A stretch of 28,117 nucleotides of DNA, from positions 1 to 28,117 of the forward strand of contig UPZS01000028.1 of assembly GCA_900538905.1 (NCBI GenBank), given 5' to 3'. The translations under genes were made by a program, and so were the position numbers. Below the pieces are notes generated by a model, which ran no database searches, was not told the origin of the DNA, and saw nothing but the letters and a program-made list of their open reading frames with translations. Source of the DNA: an uncultured Sutterella sp. GTDB lineage: Bacteria > Pseudomonadota > Gammaproteobacteria > Burkholderiales > Burkholderiaceae_F. Shown one piece after another: positions 22,578 to 28,117 of the stretch; within the stretch, counting starts at the first letter, position 1; each line of letters opens with the position of its first letter.

Positions 22578-24317
22578 ATGCATTCCAAATTTGCCCTCAC
22601 AGCGATTGCTGCCGCAATGGTATTCGCAAGCAGTTTCGTCCAATCTGCCGAAATTTACCCAGTCGATAAAGCTCGCTTCATGACCAACGCTCGCTTCGAC
22701 TTCAAAGTCGAGCTCGACAATATCGTTGACCGCAACGACATCAAAATTGAAATCAACGGTGCCGACTACCGCAAGGTTTTAACGGGAGACGAAATCTTTG
22801 TCGGTGAAGAAATCGATGCCAAGGCCTCCGCCGTTTTGATGCGCGATGTCGAGATCAAAAAGCCCGGAACCTACAAGGTGACCGTTTCGGGTAAGGGCGG
22901 CAACAAGACTGTCGTTTGGAACACCTACGACACCCCTAAAAAACGTCAGGCAAAGAACGTGATTCTGCTGTTGGCCGATGGTCTGAGCGTTGGTCATCGC
23001 ACGGCCGCACGAATCATGAGCAAAGGTGTGGTCAATGGCATGTACAACGCGCCGCTCGCCATGGACGACATGCCCAACATGGCTCTTCTCGGCACAAGTT
23101 CGGTCGATACAATCGCTGCCGACAGTGCCAATACAGCCTCGGCCTATATGACCGGCCACAAGTCTTCGGTCAACGCTCTCGGAGTCTATGTTGATCGCAC
23201 CAAAGCCACACAGGACGATCCCCGACAGGAAACCATCGCTGAGCTTATTCGCCGCAAGACCAGCATGGCTGTCGGCGTCGTCAGCGACGCTGAACTCGAA
23301 GACGCTACTCCCGCTTCAGTCGTTTCACACACCCGCCGCAGAGCGGACAAAGCCGATATCGTGGGCATGTTCTACGACGTCAAGCCCGAAGTCATGCTCG
23401 GAGGCGGCTCTGCCTATTTCCTTCCAAAGTCCACTGCCGGCTCCAAGCGCAAAGACAATATCAACTACATTGATCTCTTTCAGAAGGCCGGCTATGAGCT
23501 CGTAACCGACCGTGATGCCATGCTTAAGGCTGCCGAGAAATCCGATCGCCTGCTCGGTCTTTTCCACACAGGCAACATGGACGGTTGGCTTGATCGTCAC
23601 CAGTTCAAGGGGAACACGGTCAAAAAATTTCCCAATCAGCCCGATCTGACCGACAGTTTTCATGCAGCAATCAAAGTACTCGAAAAAAACAAGGAAGGCT
23701 TCTTCCTGATGCTCGAGGCCGGTCTTGTCGACAAGTTCTCGCATCCTCTTGACTGGACTCGTTCTGTAGCTGAAACAATCGCTTTCGACAAAGTCGTTGA
23801 AGCCGCTCAGAAATACTGCGACGAGCACCCCGACACATTGTTGATCGTTACCGGCGATCACACGCACTCGATTGCGGTTGCAGGTACGATCGACGATAAA
23901 AAAGAAGGTCGCGATCTCCGCGAAAAGGTTGGCGTTTACGCCAAGGCAGGCTACCCGCACTACGAGGACAAGGATAAGGACGGCTTCCCGGACAATTTCT
24001 ATCCCGACAAGCGTCTGGCCGTATTCTTCGGTGCCCATCCCGATTACTATGAAACCTATCGTCCTTTCCAGGACAAGACCTTTACACCCGCCGTTAAGAA
24101 TGAAAAAGGCGAGTACGTGGCAAACGCCGAATACAAGTACATCCCGGGGGCTCATTTCGTTGAAGGTAACCTACCTCGCAACGAGCCTCAGGGCGTACAC
24201 ACAGTTGACGACCTTGTCGTCACAGCACGTGGTCCCAACTCCGATCAGATCAAGGGTTTCATGAACTCGACGGAAATTTTCCGCGTAATGGCAGAAGCTC
24301 TGGCTCTGGGCAAGTAA
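22578..24317 (+). CDS. Exported alkaline phosphatase family protein
   Basis: This 579-residue protein has a signal peptide (cleavage near QSA-E) and a strand-rich N-terminal domain (about 26-120) not found in E. coli PhoA. The phosphatase core follows: metal ligand Asp134 (LLADGLS), nucleophile Ser183 in DSANTASA, a MLEAGLVDKFSH block, GDHTHS and GVHTVDD near the end. These match the two-zinc alkaline phosphatase pattern. GGAAAAG is a weak ribosome binding site. It lies 220 bases after the two-component regulator and may be under its control. It releases phosphate from periplasmic esters; a diesterase or sulfatase side activity cannot be excluded. Confidence 0.9.
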   Translation: MHSKFALTAIAAAMVFASSFVQSAEIYPVDKARFMTNARFDFKVELDNIVDRNDIKIEINGADYRKVLTGDEIFVGEEIDAKASAVLMRDVEIKKPGTYKVTVSGKGGNKTVVWNTYDTPKKRQAKNVILLLADGLSVGHRTAARIMSKGVVNGMYNAPLAMDDMPNMALLGTSSVDTIAADSANTASAYMTGHKSSVNALGVYVDRTKATQDDPRQETIAELIRRKTSMAVGVVSDAELEDATPASVVSHTRRRADKADIVGMFYDVKPEVMLGGGSAYFLPKSTAGSKRKDNINYIDLFQKAGYELVTDRDAMLKAAEKSDRLLGLFHTGNMDGWLDRHQFKGNTVKKFPNQPDLTDSFHAAIKVLEKNKEGFFLMLEAGLVDKFSHPLDWTRSVAETIAFDKVVEAAQKYCDEHPDTLLIVTGDHTHSIAVAGTIDDKKEGRDLREKVGVYAKAGYPHYEDKDKDGFPDNFYPDKRLAVFFGAHPDYYETYRPFQDKTFTPAVKNEKGEYVANAEYKYIPGAHFVEGNLPRNEPQGVHTVDDLVVTARGPNSDQIKGFMNSTEIFRVMAEALALGK

Positions 24318-24430
24318 TTGCCTCGCAGCAGCATGCAGAAGGACTTTGCCGCTCGGTTTCTATTTCTTGTAGAGAAGCCCTGTTGCGAAGTCCCAGCATG
24401 CTTTTTTCGTTTTTTTTCATTTTTCAGACA

Positions 24431-24880
24431 ATGCAGCGCAGAACATTGCTTGGCACAGCTGCGGCCGTTTTCGCAGGCTTTGTGATGCCTGCAAAGGCTG
24501 CAGACCCGGTTTTGCTCGGTTTTGACGAAATGTACGGCCCTGCTTCCGTGCTTGGCATTACGTTCTCGGACAAACTCAAATCACTCAACGGCAAACTCAC
24601 TTCGGTTCGCGGATTTATGGCTCCACCGCTTAAGGCTGATGCCAAATTCCTCGTGCTGACCCGCTCACCCGTCAACCTCTGTCCTTTCTGCAACAGCGAC
24701 GAAGACTGGCCCGACTCAATCATCGTGGTCTACCTTAAAAACCCCGGAGACTTCGTTCAGGCCAATAAAGCCATTGAAGTGACGGGCACACTTGAATTGG
24801 GTTCAGCAACCGATGAGGAAACCGGCTTTGTGAGTCTGGTTCGGCTCGTGGACGCAAGCTTCTCCATCATCGACATCTAG
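24431..24880 (+). CDS. Tat-signal periplasmic protein with CPFC motif (DUF3299-like)
   Basis: I choose the ATG at 24431 because it puts RR at residues 3-4 (QRRTLLG) in a Tat-like signal; the longer starts at 24398 or the TTG at 24383 add a phenylalanine-rich stretch. No good ribosome binding site is seen for any start. The 149-residue product has a mature domain with NLCPFCNSDEDWP (cysteines 84 and 87) and ends in short strands. Small proteins with this feature are found beside ABC ATPase and FtsX-type permease genes in zinc-responsive clusters of Pseudomonas; the resemblance comes from memory and layout. Its role is unknown: metal or redox handling is plausible. Confidence 0.7.
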   Translation: MQRRTLLGTAAAVFAGFVMPAKAADPVLLGFDEMYGPASVLGITFSDKLKSLNGKLTSVRGFMAPPLKADAKFLVLTRSPVNLCPFCNSDEDWPDSIIVVYLKNPGDFVQANKAIEVTGTLELGSATDEETGFVSLVRLVDASFSIIDI

Positions 24881-24891
24881 GGGCCGTCGTT

Positions 24892-25599
24892 ATGCAAGAG
24901 CATTTTGACCTTGAGGCATGCGGCATCGTTTACAAGGCGACTGACGGTCTGAGCATCCGTACCATTCTTTCAATTGAACAGCTCAAGATAGCCCAAGGCA
25001 GCCGGGTCGCGCTCCAGGGATCGTCCGGAGCCGGCAAAACCACCTTGCTCAAGGTGTTGAGCGGCATCATTCGTGCAGACACGGGAACGGTGCGCTGGGG
25101 AAAAACCATCGTTTCAGATCTCAGCGAAGGTCGCCGCGACTTGTGACGAGGGCAACACTGCGGCTTTCTTTTTCAGGATTTTGGCCTGCTTGAGGGGCTT
25201 ACGGCTATCGAAAACGTACTGTTACCTGAAACTTTTACTGGAAAAATCACCCCTTCTGCACGGCAACGTGCACGAGATCTTCTGGATCGTTTCGGCATTC
25301 GTGCCAACACACCTGCCGGACACCTTTCCCGAGGCGAGATGCAGCGCACGGCTTTGGCCCGAATGCTAATGGGAAAACCCAAGGTCATTTTCGCCGACGA
25401 GCCTACGGCAAGTCTCGATGAAGCCAATGCCCGTCTCGTCATGCAGGCGCTTGTGGAAAGCAGCAAGGAACTCCGCGCCACCCTTTTTGTCATCAGGCAC
25501 GACAGCGATCTTGCCCAAACCTTTCCTCTTCGCGCACACATGTACCAGGGACGCTGGAAGTGGATTGAGAGCGAGCCTTCTTCGAGAAATCTGCCATGA
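24892..25599 (+). pseudogene. ABC transporter ATPase interrupted by one in-frame TGA
   Basis: Read through the stop, this is a complete 235-codon ATPase of the LolD/MacB type: Walker A GSSGAGKTT (43-51), Q-loop FQDFGLL, a signature LSRGE, Walker B VIFADEPTASLD and an H-loop (RHD). The TGA is codon 85 (25144-25146), between GRRDL and RGQHCG, where relatives often carry a tryptophan; one base change from TGG would explain it. Frame is not shifted and no other stop occurs. The base after TGA is C, the context most prone to readthrough. The pieces alone are not functional: the first ends before the Q-loop. The ATG at 25596 of the permease overlaps its stop. It is either a recent nonsense mutation or a sequencing error; recoding is less likely. 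Confidence 0.75.
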
Positions 25600-26837
25600 A
25601 TGTTTTTTTATTTTTGAAAGGCGAGCTGCGCCAAAGCAAAGGAGTCTTCTTTGGTTTGACCGTGCTGCTTGCCCTGGCTCTTGCCGTGGCAGTTTCCGTC
25701 ATTCAAACCGAACGCATGGTCAAGAGTTCGACGATTCGAGCTGCCGATCAGTTTGACATTCTGGTCGGCACGAAGGGAAGCCGTTCAGCGCTGCTTTTGG
25801 GAACTGTCTATTTGCGCGACGAAATGCTGAGTTTGGTTCCAATGCCGGTGCTCAACAATCTTTCTCCCAAGAGTTCCGACATCAGTTGGGCCGCGCCGCT
25901 TGCCTTCGGCGACAGAGCCGGCAAAGCCTCTCTAGTGGGTACCACTCGAGTATTCGTTGATCAGGCCGGAAAAAGAACTCTTCTTGCAGGCCGCAATTTT
26001 GAAAAGCCTTATGAAGCCGTCGCGGGCAGTAATGCCGGCTTTTCCATCAATGATGAATTTCATCCCGGCCATGGCATGAGCGCTGCCTTGGGACACGAAC
26101 ACAAAGAAAGCTTCAGAATCGTGGGCATTCTCCCGGAAACCGGAACCCCCTGGGATCGGGCAGTGCTGGTTCCAATCGAAACTCTATGGTCTATGCACGG
26201 TCAAAATCCGACTTCGACTCATGATGTTCACGGCGATCACATACACGAAGAAATTGAAGCCTGGCTCAACAAGGATATGTCGAAACTGCCCGGGGCATCT
26301 GCGCTTGTCGTTAAGCCCACTAACATGGCAGGCGCTTATCGCATCAGACAGCATCTGCTGAAATCATCGGCAATTGCGCCTGACAGTAGTGTCGTCAATC
26401 TGATGGCCGTCTTTACCGGCGAAGCTTTAATTGAACTTTTCGCTGTTTTTGCTGCGGCGGCTTCAGCACTCAAGGCCTTTGCCGCAAGCTCTGTGGCAAC
26501 TTCACTTGCCGCGGCGTTGCTTACGGGCTTTGTCCTTGCCAAGCTCAGAGAAAAAGACCTGAGACTTTTGCGCACAATGGGCGCACCCAGACGATTTATC
26601 CTCGCTTCCGTTTGGGCATCCATCGAAGCGGCCATCGTACTTGCCAGCCTTGGTGCACTGATTTTGGGCACTGCTTTATCGGTTGCAGCCGGCATGGTCA
26701 TTGCTTCTCAAACTGGTATCTCAATGATGCCGTCTCTCGGACTCGATGAAATTGCAATGCTTGCCGTCGTGATTGCCGCAGGCGCTGTCTTTGCAGTGAT
26801 ACCGGCCTGCGCTGTCGGCAACAGCAGGCTTGCCTGA
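25596..26837 (+). CDS. FtsX/MacB-type ABC permease with histidine-rich periplasmic loop
   Basis: This 413-residue protein has one N-terminal membrane helix, a large periplasmic region and three C-terminal helices (about 270 onwards), the FtsX/MacB plan. The periplasmic part carries nine histidines between residues 156 and 217 (HPGHG, GHEHK, THDVHGDHIHEE), which suggests metal binding, most likely zinc. It overlaps the ATPase stop by four bases (ATGA), so the two were one transport unit, now with a broken ATPase. Such clusters with a CPFC protein are tied to zinc starvation in some Pseudomonas; whether it exports or extracts a metal-protein complex is unknown. Confidence 0.85.
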   Translation: MNVFLFLKGELRQSKGVFFGLTVLLALALAVAVSVIQTERMVKSSTIRAADQFDILVGTKGSRSALLLGTVYLRDEMLSLVPMPVLNNLSPKSSDISWAAPLAFGDRAGKASLVGTTRVFVDQAGKRTLLAGRNFEKPYEAVAGSNAGFSINDEFHPGHGMSAALGHEHKESFRIVGILPETGTPWDRAVLVPIETLWSMHGQNPTSTHDVHGDHIHEEIEAWLNKDMSKLPGASALVVKPTNMAGAYRIRQHLLKSSAIAPDSSVVNLMAVFTGEALIELFAVFAAAASALKAFAASSVATSLAAALLTGFVLAKLREKDLRLLRTMGAPRRFILASVWASIEAAIVLASLGALILGTALSVAAGMVIASQTGISMMPSLGLDEIAMLAVVIAAGAVFAVIPACAVGNSRLA

Positions 26838-26862
26838 AATACGAAAATTTTCAAAGTCAAAA

Positions 26863-26894
26863 GTGCCGGCTGAACTACGCATTCAGACCGGCAC
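26863..26894 (+). terminator. Terminator-like hairpin after the permease
   Basis: GTGCCGG (26863-26869) pairs with CCGGCAC (26888-26894), with a further CTGAA/TTCAG stem inside and one bulged A. It is followed by ATTTCATTG, a weak T-rich stretch. It probably ends the transporter operon. Confidence 0.6.
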
Positions 26895-26956
26895 ATTTCA
26901 TTGTGCTGTCACAAAAACCAGGATTGGCAGAAACATTCAATCGCCAGAATAGCGTC

Positions 26957-26978
26957 GCGAATCAAAGATTGGATTCGC
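26957..26978. promoter_or_regulatory. Inverted repeat upstream of the HD-domain gene
   Basis: GCGAATC (26957-26963) and GATTCGC (26972-26978) are perfect 7-bp arms with an eight-base spacer, 28 bases before the start codon. It may be an operator or an mRNA hairpin. Confidence 0.4.
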
Positions 26979-27005
26979 CAAACAACGTAAAGATAAGAGG
27001 ACCCC

Positions 27006-28112
27006 ATGTCTGAAATTTCACGCCGCGATTTTCTATCCAGCTCTGCCCTTCTTGCCATCGGAGGCGGACTGTGTGCAAGCACGTTCAACATTGAAGCGCT
27101 TGCGGCTGCTCCCAAAACGCAGCGCACCGTAGCCGATATTCTTCACATGAGCGATGTTCAAATCGCCAAGGAGAGCGTTGTTGTTCAGTCTGCCCACCGC
27201 GTCATAGTCGAAGCTGCCAAACAAATCCGCGACAACACTCTGCGCAGTACGGTCCTGGCAATTCTGGAAAATCCGGCTCCCACCATTGCGAAGAACAATG
27301 AAAAGGACATTCTTTCTCGTCTGCAGAAAGAAAATCTCATTGATACGGCGCGAAAAGAAGTTTTTCCGCCTGTCAAAAATCCCGAACAGAGTCCTCAGCC
27401 CTTCTGGTCCGCCCCTGGCTCGGGATATGCCTCTCATCATGCCTATCCGGGCGGCCTCGTCACGCATACTGCTCTAAATGTCGTCTCGGCCCAGGCTCTT
27501 GTTAAGAATTACATGGATGTCAACGGTTTGACGCTTGACTACGATGCTGCTGTCGGCGGCGAAATTCTCCATGATTTGCACAAACCCTGGGTCTTTGCCT
27601 GGCAAGATGACCACTCCTGCCGCAAAGAACAACTGCTTGCTGCTACCGGAGAACATCACGTGCTGTCGATCGCTGAATCCATTGCGCGCAAAGTTCCGGC
27701 CCAAGTCGTTGTCGCCCAAGCGTGTGCGCACGAACATCCTGCAACACCTGCAGGCGAAAAACTTGTGGTTGGCTGGATCAAGGCAGCGAGCATCATCGCC
27801 GGCGTTGATCCCATCAAAGCTGGTCTGCTCGACAAGTCCGGCAATACCCTGCCTCTACCGCGCCGCATCGAAGGATGGGTCGTGCACTTGGCTGATCATG
27901 ACTTTGTTATCTCAACGTCGGCCTGCCGTTGGACTGCCGCCGCTCTCGAGAAACTTGCCAAAGAAAACTACGGACTGTCCGACGTACAGCAACTTAATTC
28001 ATTTAGAAACTACGTCATGGCCAATCTCACAGCTATGCGCCTGTACGGCATTCTCTCGAGGCAGGGCAAGAAAGCTTTTGCAAATGAAGTTGCCCGCGTT
28101 GTGAAGCTGTAA
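27006..28112 (+). CDS. Exported HD-domain protein with Tat signal
   Basis: This 368-residue protein starts with a strong Tat signal (SRRDFL, residues 5-10) and likely cleavage near LAAA. The mature part has an HD-type metal site: YPGGLVTHT with His154, the HD pair His189-Asp190 (GGEILHDLHK), His217-His218 (GEHH) and AHEHP (242-245). HD proteins usually hydrolyse phosphate esters or nucleotides in the cytoplasm, so a Tat-exported member is unusual; Tat export would fit a cofactor or metal loaded before export. A GAGG ribosome binding site precedes the ATG at 27006. It is transcribed apart from the metal transporter genes upstream. The substrate is unknown. Related secreted HD proteins may exist. 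Confidence 0.78.
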   Translation: MSEISRRDFLSSSALLAIGGGLCASTFNIEALAAAPKTQRTVADILHMSDVQIAKESVVVQSAHRVIVEAAKQIRDNTLRSTVLAILENPAPTIAKNNEKDILSRLQKENLIDTARKEVFPPVKNPEQSPQPFWSAPGSGYASHHAYPGGLVTHTALNVVSAQALVKNYMDVNGLTLDYDAAVGGEILHDLHKPWVFAWQDDHSCRKEQLLAATGEHHVLSIAESIARKVPAQVVVAQACAHEHPATPAGEKLVVGWIKAASIIAGVDPIKAGLLDKSGNTLPLPRRIEGWVVHLADHDFVISTSACRWTAAALEKLAKENYGLSDVQQLNSFRNYVMANLTAMRLYGILSRQGKKAFANEVARVVKL

Positions 28113-28117
28113 TCAGC

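Noticed and set aside
25144..25146. TGA as selenocysteine or as tryptophan in a changed genetic code
   Set aside because: TGA ends several intact genes here, TGG is used for tryptophan throughout, and I see no clear SECIS-like stem directly after the codon.

Overview
The window looks like a chromosomal segment of a Gram-negative, anaerobically respiring betaproteobacterium. The best guess is a gut Sutterellaceae relative (Sutterella or Parasutterella type). That is an inference from the gene set: arylsulfate sulfotransferases with dedicated Dsb thiol oxidases, a Tat-exported molybdoenzyme, a TtrS/TtrR-like two-component system and a betaproteobacterial-type porin remnant. TGA is a normal stop here, because several intact genes end in it. 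I saw no tRNA, rRNA or CRISPR array.

Left part (1-5400). After a doubtful small ORF comes a minus-strand respiratory operon: a Tat-exported molybdopterin catalytic subunit, a four-cluster ferredoxin subunit and an NrfD-type membrane anchor. A rho-independent terminator closes it at 483-529. An HxlR-type regulator with a cysteine-rich tail is divergent from it, and a perfect palindrome lies between them.

Mobile insert (about 5400-7640). A TnpB-like (IS200/IS605 OrfB-type) gene is split into two frames at an A-AAA-AAG run. It ends immediately before the in-frame C-terminal remnant of an outer-membrane porin. No tnpA or left half of the porin is present.

Aryl-sulfate and disulfide region (7860-19700). 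Two arylsulfate sulfotransferase (AssT) genes each lie divergent from their own LysR regulator. Between them are a DsbB-type oxidase (DsbI) and a DsbA-type oxidase (DsbL). AssT copy 1 has a Sec-type signal and the conserved cysteine pair. Copy 2 has a Tat-like signal and lacks the pair. Further on are an EamA-type transporter, a metallophosphoesterase, a strange Tat-type poly-aspartate protein, and a Campylobacter-like dba-dsbI pair: a 55-residue membrane protein followed by DsbB fused to a predicted beta-propeller. The region therefore holds three thiol-oxidase components beside two sulfotransferases.

Right part (19900-28112). A TtrS/TtrR-like sensor kinase and regulator are followed by an exported alkaline phosphatase. 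Next comes a likely metal-related system: a Tat-signal protein with CPFC, an ABC ATPase broken by one in-frame TGA, and a FtsX-type permease with a histidine-rich periplasmic loop. The window ends with an HD-domain protein carrying a strong Tat signal.

Working model (inference): the cell detoxifies or uses aryl sulfates and other oxidised compounds in its periplasm, with separate export and folding routes for the two sulfotransferases. All homology statements come from reading motifs; no database search was run.
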